Positions 32,868-41,318 of a stretch of DNA of 64,000 nucleotides are shown here, one piece after another. How positions within the stretch are numbered: the first letter of the stretch is position 1; each line of letters opens with the position of its first letter. The DNA is from JBGAKG01 sp044224495 (GTDB lineage Bacteria > Myxococcota_A > Polyangia > Polyangiales > Polyangiaceae). The stretch lies in assembly GCA_044224495.1 (NCBI GenBank), contig JBGAKG010000027.1:1-64000 (forward strand), given 5' to 3'. Made by a program: the position numbers and the translations under genes. Under the pieces are notes generated by a model. It was given only the letters and a program-made list of their open reading frames with translations. It did no database searches and had not been told where the DNA came from.

Positions 32868-33830
32868 ATGCGTCGGATGGCTCCCGCGCTCGCGTTGGCG
32901 TTCATCGCCCTGTCGACGGCGCGGTGCGCGCTCGTCAGCGGGTTGGACGGCCTCTCCGTCGGCGAGGGCACCGACGCCGCGACCGCGACCGACGCGAGCG
33001 ACGCGAGCTCGCGCGACGCCGTAGCGGACGCGCCGGCCGACGTCGCCCCGCCCGACGGGGGCTGCACCTGCGTCCCCATCCCCGCCGGGTGGACCAGCGT
33101 CCGCTTCGCGGCCGCGACCAACACGCCGTGCCCGATCGGCGAGCCGAGCGCCGATCTCACGCTCGGCCCCTTCGCGGGCGCCGCCACTGGCAGCTGCACG
33201 TGCACCTGCACCACCAACGTGACCTGCGCCAACCCGACGGCCGAGTTCTTCGGCACGGTCGCGTGCGGCAACCTCGCCGGGGTGGCGACCGTGAACACGA
33301 GCGGAGCCTGCCTCCCGTTTCCGGTCGCGCCCAACGGCATCGACAGCCTGCACTTCGCGCCGGTCAGCGCAACCTGTACCGGCACCGCCGCGGCGCTGCC
33401 GTCCGCATCGAGCGGCAGCGGGCGCCGCTGCACGCCTCCATCGACCTGCGGCACCGGCCTCGGTTGCGACGGCGCGACCGGGCCGTTCGCGGCATGCATC
33501 TCTCGCGACGGCGACCAGACGTGCCCGACGGACTACCCGAAGAGGACCGCCGCCGCGTCGTCCGTCGTCGACGGGCGCGTCTGCTCGGGGTGCGCGGGGT
33601 GCAACGTCTCGTCCCCGGCCTGCACCTACGACCTCAAGACCTTCAAGAACAACGCGTGCACGCAGACCACCGGGACCGCCTCCGGCGCGTCCGGCGCTTG
33701 TACGCAGCTCGTGGGCGAAGCCTTCTACACTGCCACCGTGAAGGCGACCGCGACGTGCACCCCCTCCGCGGGCACCGGCTCCGGCTCCACGACGGTCATG
33801 GGCCTCCAGACCATCTGCTGCAAAGGCTGA
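32868..33830 (+). CDS. Cys-rich lipoprotein
   Basis: The 320-residue product has a signal ending ALSTARCALVSGLDG (the SGLDGL start is common in myxobacterial lipoproteins), an Asp/Ala linker, then a domain with about 22 Cys (CTCVPIPAGWTSVRF, CTCTCTTNVTC, CSGCAGCNVSSPAC). It ends CCKG, so the last residues may be disulfide bonded. Function unknown. A perfect 13-bp stem hairpin lies 14 bp after its stop. Confidence 0.75.
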   Translation: MRRMAPALALAFIALSTARCALVSGLDGLSVGEGTDAATATDASDASSRDAVADAPADVAPPDGGCTCVPIPAGWTSVRFAAATNTPCPIGEPSADLTLGPFAGAATGSCTCTCTTNVTCANPTAEFFGTVACGNLAGVATVNTSGACLPFPVAPNGIDSLHFAPVSATCTGTAAALPSASSGSGRRCTPPSTCGTGLGCDGATGPFAACISRDGDQTCPTDYPKRTAAASSVVDGRVCSGCAGCNVSSPACTYDLKTFKNNACTQTTGTASGASGACTQLVGEAFYTATVKATATCTPSAGTGSGSTTVMGLQTICCKG

Positions 33831-33844
33831 TGGACAAAAAGCGT

Positions 33845-33874
33845 CGAGGCGACCTGGTCACCCAGGTCGCCTCG
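33845..33874 (+). terminator. Perfect 13-bp stem hairpin
   Basis: CGAGGCGACCTGG (33845-33857) pairs with CCAGGTCGCCTCG (33862-33874) around a four-base loop. There is no T-run after it, so it is either a terminator of the U-less kind or an RNA-stabilising end. It also marks the left border of the gene-poor island. Confidence 0.7.
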
Positions 33875-36060
33875 GCGGAAGCTCACTTGAATCGTGGCAG
33901 GCCGCTTGGCCTCTCTCGACAGTCTTCGTGCCGAATCACGATTCGCTGCGCCTCGAACGAAGCTACTCCCCGCTACCGAGAGCTCTCCGTGAGGTCGCCA
34001 TCTACGGGTGTGGCCCGATGCTCGTCGGGGTCTCTTTCCGGTTCGCGCCGTGAGGACCCTGAGAGTCGGTGGAGCTATTCGCTACCACCGGCTTCGGAAG
34101 AACGCCGTCTCGCTTCACGCCTGGCCCGTACCAAATTGGTACGCACCGGGTGCAGACCTCCCTCGCCTTCGTACGGCTGGAGAAGCCTCTCGCGCCACGT
34201 GCCTTCCTCTGGAGCTCTTCGTCGAGTCGGTGCACCGTCGGGTCCATCCCGCCGGTCGCCTTCGGCCCCACGCCACCGGCTTGCGCCGATGTCGCCAGGC
34301 TGTCCGACCCTCCGGAGCCGCTACATCTCTCGTTCCCCGTCAAGGGACCGAGCTGCCTTCGGCTCCGAGCTCCTGATCCGGTGTTCGAAACGCTACGAGC
34401 TCACGCTCGCTTCGCCGTCGACCGTCCACACTTCCTTTCGAGAAGCGCAGACGCCCTTCACATGCCGCTTCATCCTTTGGCTTCGGCCGAAGACCACGTC
34501 AGTGGTTGCTTCGGAGGCCTCGGACTAGCCCCCGTTCTGCCAAGCAGACCTTGCGATCCACCCGCAGTCCAAGGACGAGACACGCTCGAACCCGTCTCTG
34601 CCATCGTACCCATCCACTCGTGCATCCCTACTCGTTCGTTTTCGCCCCTCGCGCCGATACGTAAGTGTCGGTGCTCGGTATCCCCGTCGTGCGTTCGAGC
34701 CGACGAGGGCTCCCCCGGTTGCCCGAGAGAGAGACGAGAGCCTGAGCGGTTCACGCCGCTAGACCCGCCGGGCCGCGCCTACTTTCTACGCCACGTGCGA
34801 CGAACGTATTCGGTTCGCCGCCGCCTGCGGGCGGAGCCCTGGATCTCCCGTCGACTGCAGCTGATGTTGCGCCGCAGCTCTAGACCGCTTCCCCGATGCT
34901 CCGTGACGAGCACCGCTTTCCCGGTCCGGAAGACCTTCCATCGAAAGGAGCTTTTTCCTCGACGTTCCACCTCACGGTGGGCGCCGCCTCGACTGAGCTC
35001 TCGCTCACCGAGGAGCCGGATGCGCTTCCGGGGATGGCCATCCCCTGCGCTTCCTACCGCCCCGTCACCGGACGCTTTCGCTTCGCCCCAAGCGCGATTC
35101 CGCGCGCCTGCGACGTCCGATCGAGGTCCCCGTTCACGCACCGTGGAAACCGGAGCTTCCCGTGCACGCTTCTCTGGACCAGCGGTCACCGGAGTCTCTG
35201 CAACGCTGTTGCCGAGCCCGGGTGCCTTTCGACTTCTGCAACGAATTGTCAAACGTAGGGTCGCATTCAGCGGGCGCGATCCCTGCTCGCCACGACGTTC
35301 CGTGCGGCGTTGCCCGATCGGGTCGGCGGTTTTCCCGCCACGACGCTGCGCCCCTTGCGGAGGCGGAGCGGCGCCCGTACCGAGCGGCAAGTGATGCGGT
35401 CTCTCCGACGCAGCCAGCTAGCTGACCACCCTCCCCATCGAACATGGGGACCCGCCGCTGGAGGCCCTCGTGAGGCTTCGACCAACGACGACATGAGAGT
35501 CGCACCAACCGAAACACACCGAGATGGTTTCGAGGCGAAGGAGCTTTCCGGATTGCAGCCCGCTGCTCCACCGCGCGCCGACCCGAGGGTCGACACACGT
35601 CCCCGCTCGACATGTTCGCGCATCTCCTGTCACCCTTCGGGCCGCGCACGCCGGTTGGAGCCGAGCCTGCGCAGGAGCCGAAGCGCCTAGGCCCCCTGCC
35701 GTTTCGCCGACCCGCGAAGGCCGACGGCGTGAGGAGCCGAGATGCGATCCAACTTCGTGGAAGCGAAGGGGTCGTGCCCCATCGCCTGGAGCTGCTTCGA
35801 CGCCGCCCTTTCGGACGTGGCCGGAGCCGCTCGCGCTGTTTCCCGTCGAGGGTGCCGCCCGGGTCTGACGACCCAAGCGCGCTTGAAGAATCCCGACGTG
35901 GCCGGGATCGGCGGCACCGGCGAACCGGATGCCTGACCTCCCCCGACCGCAGCGCCCAGTGAAGCTGGATGCGATCCAGATGCCCGCGGAACCGATGTAC
36001 CGCGAACTTCGAAAGCACTTATGCCAATTCTCGTTCGTCAGCGCAACAGAAAATCGACGT
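33875..36060. other. Gene-poor island of lower GC
   Basis: About 2.2 kb between the hairpin and the DnaA-box region have visibly lower GC and a different oligomer usage than the flanks. Long frames exist on both strands (for example plus 34069-35394 and minus 35134-36018), but their translations are Arg/Ser/Pro-rich with no domain, no ordinary codon bias and no start signals. No tRNA or rRNA signature or reverse-transcriptase or transposase motif is seen. Short perfect palindromes such as GGGGATGGCCATCCCC (35031) and the CGTACCAA-A-TTGGTACG site (34127) lie inside. It may be a large non-coding RNA or a decayed mobile element. Confidence 0.6.
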
Positions 36061-36088
36061 CTCAATGCTCTTTTTTTTCTCCACTTGG

Positions 36089-36120
36089 TTATTCACACAC
36101 CTTCCCCCAGGTTATCCACA
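36089..36120 (+). promoter_or_regulatory. Two DnaA boxes in tandem
   Basis: TTATTCACA (36089-36097) and the consensus TTATCCACA (36112-36120) lie in the same orientation with a 23-bp period, just after a run of eight T. They fit DnaA binding. No dnaA, dnaN or rep gene is in the window. Confidence 0.6.
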
Positions 36121-36199
36121 GCGCGATGGAACCCTGGTTTTTCCCGCTCCGCGTGAAGATCGGCCCGATCGGGACCCGACAATCGCTTCGACAAGCATG

Positions 36200-36248
36200 T
36201 TTGAATTTGTGCCCATCAATTGTGTTTGATTGATGGGTTTGAATTTGT
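36200..36248. repeat. AT-rich symmetrical repeat
   Basis: TTTGAATTTGT occurs at 36200-36210 and 36238-36248. Between them CCCATCAAT (36212-36220) and ATTGATGGG (36229-36237) form a perfect inverted repeat around eight bases. This is the most AT-rich spot of the window and lies directly before the AgmX-like gene, so it may be an operator or an unwinding element. Confidence 0.8.
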
Positions 36249-36275
36249 ACCCGCGCGAGAACGCTGAGCTTCGGC

Positions 36276-36281
36276 TACTCT
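36276..36281 (+). promoter_or_regulatory. -10-like hexamer, leaderless start
   Basis: TACTCT with a six-base gap to ATG 36288. Confidence 0.45.
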
Positions 36282-36287
36282 CCGTGC

Positions 36288-36824
36288 ATGCGCACTCGCA
36301 CCACTCTCTCGGTTTTCCTCCTCGGGTCGGCGCTGGTGTACGTGGCCTGCGGTGGTGCGACCAAACCGCCTACGAACGGCGACACGCCGGCCGACTCGGC
36401 GAGCGCAGCGACCACCTCCGCCCCCGCGACGAGCTCGAGCGCGAGTACCGCACCCGCGACGAGCTCGAGCGCCGTCGCATCGGCCGCTCCCGCCCCCAGC
36501 GCGAGCGCCGCCCCGATGAACACGGGCGATCCGTGCGCCGACGTCTCCGCGCCCTACGAAGCGAAGGTCCGCCCCGACGTGAAGAAGTGCTTCTTCGACG
36601 CGATGGCGAAGCGGCCCGATCTCGACGGCCACATCCGCATCACCGCCGCCGTCAACACGTCGGGCAAGATCGGCAACGTCGTCATCCAGAACGACAAGAT
36701 CCTCGGCAAGGATCTCGTCACGTGCATGACGAACGCCGTGAAGGCCGGCGGCTTCGACGGCCCCGCGTGCTCGGGCAAGTCGATCGTGATGAACATGGCC
36801 TTCGGCGCAGCCGCGCGGAACTGA
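36288..36824 (+). CDS. Lipoprotein with AgmX/PglI-type C-terminal domain
   Basis: A 178-residue product: signal ending LVYVACGGA, a long Ala/Ser/Thr/Pro linker, then about 95 residues of the AgmX/PglI C-terminal type (VKKCFFDAMAKRPDLDG, ITAAVNTSGKIGNVVI, CMTNAVKAGGF), a TonB-C-like fold. In Myxococcus such domains occur in gliding-motility and envelope proteins. Here it stands alone as a lipoprotein, so a direct motility role is unproven. Confidence 0.8.
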   Translation: MRTRTTLSVFLLGSALVYVACGGATKPPTNGDTPADSASAATTSAPATSSSASTAPATSSSAVASAAPAPSASAAPMNTGDPCADVSAPYEAKVRPDVKKCFFDAMAKRPDLDGHIRITAAVNTSGKIGNVVIQNDKILGKDLVTCMTNAVKAGGFDGPACSGKSIVMNMAFGAAARN

Positions 36825-36830
36825 CCGAGC

Positions 36831-37373
36831 TCAGGGCTTCGCGCGCCGCTGTCGCTTCGGCTCGCTCGCGTGGCCGAGCTCGCGCGCCTCCACCTCGGAG
36901 CGCAGCGATGCGTCCTTCACGAGCGCGTAGACGACCGCGATCGCGAGGAGCCCGGGCACGGCGACGATCCCGTTGATCCAAGCGATCACCGTCCCGATGC
37001 CGATGACGCCGACGATGATCCGATACGCGAGGCGACGGCCCGACGTGAGCGGCAGCTTGTTGCCCGTTCCGCAGCGCGGGCAGGTGAAGCGCGGGAAACC
37101 CAAGAGGTCGAGGTTGGTCGGCGCCGCGACGAAGCGCGCGCAGCCCACGCACGGAAGATCACCTTCGTGCTCTGGCTTCGGCTTGCGCTTCTTCGGGATC
37201 GGCGGCGCGTCGCGGTAGGGATCCTTCGCGTGCTTCTCGCTCCAGTGCTCGCGCCAGCAGCCGTCGCGATGAAGGACGACCCCGCACTCGCACGGAGCGC
37301 CGTCGTCGTCGGAGACGCACTTCCGCTCACACTGGGCGCAGCGGACACCCGCAATCTGGAGCTCCTCCCCCAT
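36831..37373 (-). CDS. Zinc-finger membrane protein
   Basis: The 180-residue product has an N-terminal treble-clef or RING-like cluster (CAQCERKCVSDDDGAPCECG, then HRDGC and H), a second zinc ribbon (CVGCARF, FTCPRCGTGN), and two membrane helices at about 125-165 (IIVGVIGIGTVIAWINGIVA). It is basic at the C-terminus. Such proteins often sense or recruit partners at the membrane. ATG 37373 has TAGAAT seven bases upstream. It is divergent from the next gene with only 17 bp between starts. Confidence 0.7.
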   Translation of the reverse strand: MGEELQIAGVRCAQCERKCVSDDDGAPCECGVVLHRDGCWREHWSEKHAKDPYRDAPPIPKKRKPKPEHEGDLPCVGCARFVAAPTNLDLLGFPRFTCPRCGTGNKLPLTSGRRLAYRIIVGVIGIGTVIAWINGIVAVPGLLAIAVVYALVKDASLRSEVEARELGHASEPKRQRRAKP

Positions 37374-37390
37374 GTGCAGCATTCTACGCG

Positions 37391-38284
37391 ATGGGGGACG
37401 GCGCCTTTCCTTGGAAGTACGATCAATTCGTGCCCAACCTCGCCCTCACCGAGAAGAAGAACCTCTCGTCCTTCCGGCGCATCGCGCTGGGCACGTGGCG
37501 CACGGTCGGCGACCCCTCCGTCTACGGCACGATCAAGCTCCGCGCCGACAAGATGACCGACTACATCGCCGAGTTCCGCGAGCGCACGGGGAAGAAGCTC
37601 ACGATCACGCACGTGATGGCGAAGGCGGTCGCGCTCGTGCTCGCCGCCATGCCGGATGCGAACGCCATCCTGCGCCGGAACCGCATCTACCTCCGCAAGG
37701 AGATCGGCGTGTTCTTCCAAGTCGCGATGGAGGACGCCAAGACCAAGGAGATCGACCTCTCGGGCGCCACGATCATGGGCGCCCACGAGAAATCGCTCGA
37801 GGAGATCTACGACGAGTTCTCCGCCAAGGCCTCGCGCGTGAAGAAGGGGAAGGACAAGGAGCTCGAGGGCACGCGCAGCACCTTCAAGAAGATCCCGTAC
37901 CGCTTCCTCCACTGGTTCCTGGATCTCCTCGGCTGGCTGTCGTTCGAGCTCAACCTGGACCTTCGCTTCGCCGGCGTGCCGAAGGATCCGTTCGGCTCGG
38001 CGATGGTGACGAACATCGGCTCGCTCGGGCTGGAAGAGGCCTACGTTCCGCTCGTCCCCTACAGCCACGTCCCGCTCCTGATCGCGGTCGGCGCGGTGCA
38101 GGACGAGCCCGTCGTGGAGGACGGCAAGATCGTGCCCGGCAAGGTGCTCCGCGCGTGCGCCACGTTCGATCACCGCGTGCTCGACGGGATGCACGCGGCG
38201 CACATGGCGAAGACGATCACGAAGATCTTCGACGACCCCGAGGGAACGCTGGGGCCACTGCCGAAGAAGAAGAAGAAGGACTAG
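37391..38284 (+). CDS. 2-oxoacid dehydrogenase acyltransferase (E2) catalytic-domain protein
   Basis: The 297-residue product is a stand-alone CATase domain: GTIKLRADKMTDYIAEF, THVMAKAVALVLA, SAMVTNIGSLGLEEAYVPL, and the active-site stretch TFDHRVLDGMHAA with the catalytic His of DHRxxDG. It lacks the lipoyl and E1/E3-binding domains of a true E2, so it may transfer acyl groups between CoA and a free acceptor. A hydrophobic helix (about 165-185) is inserted. Its start lies only 17 bp from the divergent zinc-finger gene. A downstream start is possible. Confidence 0.85.
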   Translation: MGDGAFPWKYDQFVPNLALTEKKNLSSFRRIALGTWRTVGDPSVYGTIKLRADKMTDYIAEFRERTGKKLTITHVMAKAVALVLAAMPDANAILRRNRIYLRKEIGVFFQVAMEDAKTKEIDLSGATIMGAHEKSLEEIYDEFSAKASRVKKGKDKELEGTRSTFKKIPYRFLHWFLDLLGWLSFELNLDLRFAGVPKDPFGSAMVTNIGSLGLEEAYVPLVPYSHVPLLIAVGAVQDEPVVEDGKIVPGKVLRACATFDHRVLDGMHAAHMAKTITKIFDDPEGTLGPLPKKKKKD

Positions 38285-38868
38285 CGGTAGAGCACCTCGA
38301 ACGTGCACTCCGGCGCGTCGTCGAGCCGGCACGAGATCTCTCGTCCGCCGATCACGCGCGGTCCCACCATGCGCACCATCTCCTCGACCCAGGCGAGCAC
38401 CGTCATGCAGTGCACGCGGTGCGGCGTCGCGAGCCGCGAGATGGTGAGGCGCAGGCCGATGCCCTCGAGCACCTGCGACGTCGCCGAGCCCGTGTCGTAG
38501 CTCGCCGACCAGACGGCGGCGGCCTTGCCGACGATGTACTCGACGCTCCCGAGGCGAAAGAAGATTTTGTGGATCGTGGGGACGTTGACCCGGGCCGCGT
38601 GGCGCGCGAGCTCCGGGACGAGCCCGAGGTCGCCGCGCCCGTGCACGCGATCGATCGACTCGCAGAGATCGACGAAGACCTCGAAGGGCAGCCAGAGCGT
38701 CGGCGACACCGTGCTGCGGACGATCGCCGCACGCGCGGGGTCCATCGCGCGGAGCACCGCCTCGACGCCGGCGGCCCCGCGGTTCTTCTTCACCCAATCC
38801 ATCCGCGCGAGGACGAGGGGTGCGCGGACGTTCGAAGGTCGAACGGCCGGCATCGTCGTCTGCGACAT
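38281..38868 (-). CDS. DUF2378-like or V4R-like sensory protein
   Basis: A 195-residue alpha/beta protein resembling the myxobacterial DUF2378/TIGR02265 and heme-NO or V4R-like group: VNVPTIHKIFFRLGSVEYI, AAAVWSASYDTGSA, and the C-terminal HCMTVLAWVEEMVRMVGPR followed by CRLDDAPECTFEV. These may bind a ligand or act as a sensor; no role is proven. The stop shares bases with the convergent E2-like gene stop. TACGAT lies six bases before the ATG. Confidence 0.6.
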   Translation of the reverse strand: MSQTTMPAVRPSNVRAPLVLARMDWVKKNRGAAGVEAVLRAMDPARAAIVRSTVSPTLWLPFEVFVDLCESIDRVHGRGDLGLVPELARHAARVNVPTIHKIFFRLGSVEYIVGKAAAVWSASYDTGSATSQVLEGIGLRLTISRLATPHRVHCMTVLAWVEEMVRMVGPRVIGGREISCRLDDAPECTFEVLYR

Positions 38869-38874
38869 GCCTCG

Positions 38875-38880
38875 ATCGTA
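38875..38880 (-). promoter_or_regulatory. -10-like hexamer, leaderless start
   Basis: TACGAT on the minus strand with a six-base gap to ATG 38868. Confidence 0.5.
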
Positions 38881-39036
38881 CGACGCCCAGGCCCGATCGG
38901 CACCCGTGGCGAAACCCTCCGTGGCGCGGCGCCACGGTCGAGCCAGGAGCGCACGCTCGCCACGAAGCGCCCCCGCGCGCGCGCCGCCGAGTGGGCCGCG
39001 CCCGCGCGTGGCACCGTGCTTGCTCTGCGGGGGTGC

Positions 39037-39591
39037 ATGCGCCCCCTCCACCTCTTCCGTGTCGCTCTCCTCGCCGTCACCGTCGCCTCCGTCGGCGCGG
39101 CTTGCACGTCGACCTCCTACGAGATCAAGTCGACGGCCGACGTCGGGGTCGACTTCAAGTACCGCACGTTCTCGTTCGGGTCCGATCCCGCCAAGCTCCC
39201 GAAAGACTTCGCGCCCACGTCCATCTCGGCGACCGTCCGCTCGCGGGCCGAGAAGACGATCAACGTCGAGCTCGGGAAGCTCGGCTACTCGGTCGACGAC
39301 GCGAACCCCGAGCTCGAGGTGCTGGTCGCGTCGGGTCAGCGCCCGAACAAGTTCCGCTCCGGCAAGCTCTACGACACTCAGATCATGAACGACGGCAGTC
39401 TGGTCGTGGAGGTCTGGGACGTACGCGCGGGCGACCTGATCTGGCACGGCGTGATCGACGCGCAGATCGATCCGAACGTCGACCCGGACTGGACCAAGCT
39501 CGACGCCGCGGTGATGCGGCTGATGAAGAGCTTCCCGCCCGCCTCCGGGAGCACTTCTCCGGCGAACGTCTCGCTACTTGCGCCGCGGTAG
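39037..39591 (+). CDS. DUF4136 lipoprotein
   Basis: A 184-residue lipoprotein (signal ending VASVGAACTST) with the DUF4136 layout: VDFKYRTFSFGSDP, AEKTINVELGKLGYSVDDAN, ELEVLVASGQ, and WDVRAGDLIWHGVIDAQI. The family is a periplasmic or outer-membrane beta protein of unknown role. The last 18 bp overlap the convergent epimerase gene. Confidence 0.85.
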   Translation: MRPLHLFRVALLAVTVASVGAACTSTSYEIKSTADVGVDFKYRTFSFGSDPAKLPKDFAPTSISATVRSRAEKTINVELGKLGYSVDDANPELEVLVASGQRPNKFRSGKLYDTQIMNDGSLVVEVWDVRAGDLIWHGVIDAQIDPNVDPDWTKLDAAVMRLMKSFPPASGSTSPANVSLLAPR

Positions 39592-40500
39592 GCTCGCGCG
39601 GAACTCTTCGATCGTCGAAGGCGCGTCGTGCTCGAACCGGTAGCCGGTGAGCTTCCGGAACGGCATCGAGTCGATCACGATCGGGTACTTGATGTGCGCG
39701 ATCGCGCCGGTCGCGAGGCGCGGGAGCCCGAAGCGCCCGAGCGCGAGCCGGAAGATGGCCTCGGGCACGGGGATCGGCGTGTGCCCCGCCTCGCGGATGA
39801 TGACGCCGAGCGGGACCGGCGGCGGTCCCGAGACGTTGTACACGCCGTGGACGCGTTGCTCCGCCGCCACCACGATCGCCTGCGCGGCGTCTTGCTCGTG
39901 CATGAAGTGGAACAGCGGATCGAAGCCGAGCACCATCGGAACGCGCGGGCCCTTCAGGAAGCTCGCGAGTGTCCCATGGTGGGACGGCCCGAGCGTGTAA
40001 CATACACGCAAGATCGCCGTCTTCAGCTTCGGGAAGCGCCAGAGCGCCGACCCCGCGTAGAGATCGGCGGCGACGAGATCGGCGAGCTCGGGGAACGTGT
40101 TGGCCCCGGTCGGGGGCTCTTCCTCGGTGTGGTAGAGCGGCGACTCGGGGCCGGCGCCGTAATAGGTGTGACGTCCGACGAAGATGACGTGCGGCACCGC
40201 ATACGTGTTCGCGTGCTCGAACACCGCCCGCGTTCCACCGAGGTTGATGCGGTAGCGATCCTCGCTCTTCTTGAGGAGGTGCGTGACGGTCGCCATGTGG
40301 ATCACGGCGTCGGGGCGGAAGCTGCGGAAGACGTCCTCGGCCGCGCGCTTCCGGATGTCCACCTTGTGGACGACGATGCCGGGCGGCGGGTCCGGCCACG
40401 GGCGCGAGTCGATGCCCACCACCTCGTGCCCGCGCTCCTGGAGCCGCTTGGCGACGATCCGAGCGAGCAGCCCACTCACGCCGGGGAGGAGGACCTTCAC
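39574..40500 (-). CDS. Extended-SDR epimerase-like protein without YxxxK
   Basis: A 308-residue NAD(P)-binding extended SDR: LLPGVSGLLARIVAKRLQ, DIRKRAAEDVFRSFRPDAVIH in part, and FVGRHTYYGAGPES. At the place of the catalytic YxxxK it has ADLVAADLYAGSAL, so Tyr and Lys seem missing; it could be a binding or regulatory protein, or use another acid-base pair. The GTG start overlaps the acyltransferase stop (GTGA). It forms an operon with the acyltransferase and the zinc-ribbon protein, which suggests a lipid or cell-envelope role. Confidence 0.8.
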   Translation of the reverse strand: MKVLLPGVSGLLARIVAKRLQERGHEVVGIDSRPWPDPPPGIVVHKVDIRKRAAEDVFRSFRPDAVIHMATVTHLLKKSEDRYRINLGGTRAVFEHANTYAVPHVIFVGRHTYYGAGPESPLYHTEEEPPTGANTFPELADLVAADLYAGSALWRFPKLKTAILRVCYTLGPSHHGTLASFLKGPRVPMVLGFDPLFHFMHEQDAAQAIVVAAEQRVHGVYNVSGPPPVPLGVIIREAGHTPIPVPEAIFRLALGRFGLPRLATGAIAHIKYPIVIDSMPFRKLTGYRFEHDAPSTIEEFRASLPRRK

Positions 40501-41318
40501 GCGCCACCCCCGAGCTTGGGCAGCGTGCCGCTCCGGACGCGCTCACCGTGCTCGAGCAGCTCGGAGATGCGCGCCTTCACGGTCGCGACGTGGTGCTCGA
40601 TCGTCGCGTCGTCTTCGTTGCCGGTGCCCTCGACCACGATCGGCTCGCCGTAGTGCACGGCCAGCGGGACCGGCAGCGGCACGGGAAGCAGGTACGCCGT
40701 GATCGGGACGTAGGGTGCACCGAACAGCCGCCCGAGCGCCTTCGCGTTGAAGACGGTGGGGAACGCATCCCCGCCGCCGATGAAGGCGAACGGGATGATC
40801 GGCGACTTGGTCTGCATCGCGAGCCGGACGAAGCCGCTGCCGAAGTGTACCAAACTGGTACGTTCCCAGTAGAGCTTGGCCGTCCCGCGCGCGCCCTCCG
40901 GGAAGACCATGAGCAACCGGTCGTCGTTCAGGAAGTGGATGCAGTGCTCGGGCAGCCCCGTGAACTGGCCCACCCGCGACGACCAGAGCGCCGAGATCGG
41001 GATGCGGTTCAGGAACTTCTCGACCATGCCCTGCGCGAGGCGCGGCGGGTCCATGTCGAAGAACATCGACGCGATGACCATCGCGCCGTCGATGGCGACG
41101 CCACCGGAGTGGTTGCCGACGAGCATCGCGCGCCCGCGCTTCGGCACGTTGGCGATGCCGTAGCTCTTCACGCGGAAGTAGTCCTTGTACATCGCGCCGA
41201 GCGCGGCGAAGAACACCTTGAGGTGCTTCTTCGAGATGCCGTACGGGTCCACGCCGTAGCGGCTCCACGGGACCTCGAGCCGGTCGATGCGATCGTCGAT
41301 CTCGGAGAGGAGGGACAT
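40497..41318 (-). CDS. Lysophospholipid acyltransferase-like protein
   Basis: The 273-residue product has the acyltransferase motifs VGNHSGGVAIDG (His70, with Asp77 at wider spacing than the usual HX4D) and LLMVFPEGARG (Glu141). The NHSGG variant is found in a separate PlsC-like branch. It should acylate a lysolipid or similar acceptor at the membrane. TGATG and GTGA overlaps with the upstream and downstream genes show tight coupling. An odd AT-rich 13-mer palindrome lies inside at 40848. Confidence 0.82.
   Translation of the reverse strand: MSLLSEIDDRIDRLEVPWSRYGVDPYGISKKHLKVFFAALGAMYKDYFRVKSYGIANVPKRGRAMLVGNHSGGVAIDGAMVIASMFFDMDPPRLAQGMVEKFLNRIPISALWSSRVGQFTGLPEHCIHFLNDDRLLMVFPEGARGTAKLYWERTSLVHFGSGFVRLAMQTKSPIIPFAFIGGGDAFPTVFNAKALGRLFGAPYVPITAYLLPVPLPVPLAVHYGEPIVVEGTGNEDDATIEHHVATVKARISELLEHGERVRSGTLPKLGGGA

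Noticed and set aside
34160..34200. Possible group II intron domain V on the minus strand (AGCCGTACGAAGG)
   Set aside because: The second half of the hairpin is missing and no reverse transcriptase motif is found in the island.
34069..35394. 441-codon plus-strand frame
   Set aside because: Composition is Arg/Ser/Pro-rich without domains, and the opposite strand is equally open in parts; taken as non-coding.
35134..36018. 294-codon minus-strand frame
   Set aside because: No recognisable protein family and no start signal; same reason as for the plus frame.
36089..36252. Chromosomal oriC
   Set aside because: Only two boxes and no dnaA, dnaN, gidA or rep gene; kept only as a DnaA-box observation.
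39988..40012. Frameshift in the epimerase near the AT-rich codons
   Set aside because: The frame continues unbroken; only codon choice is unusual.
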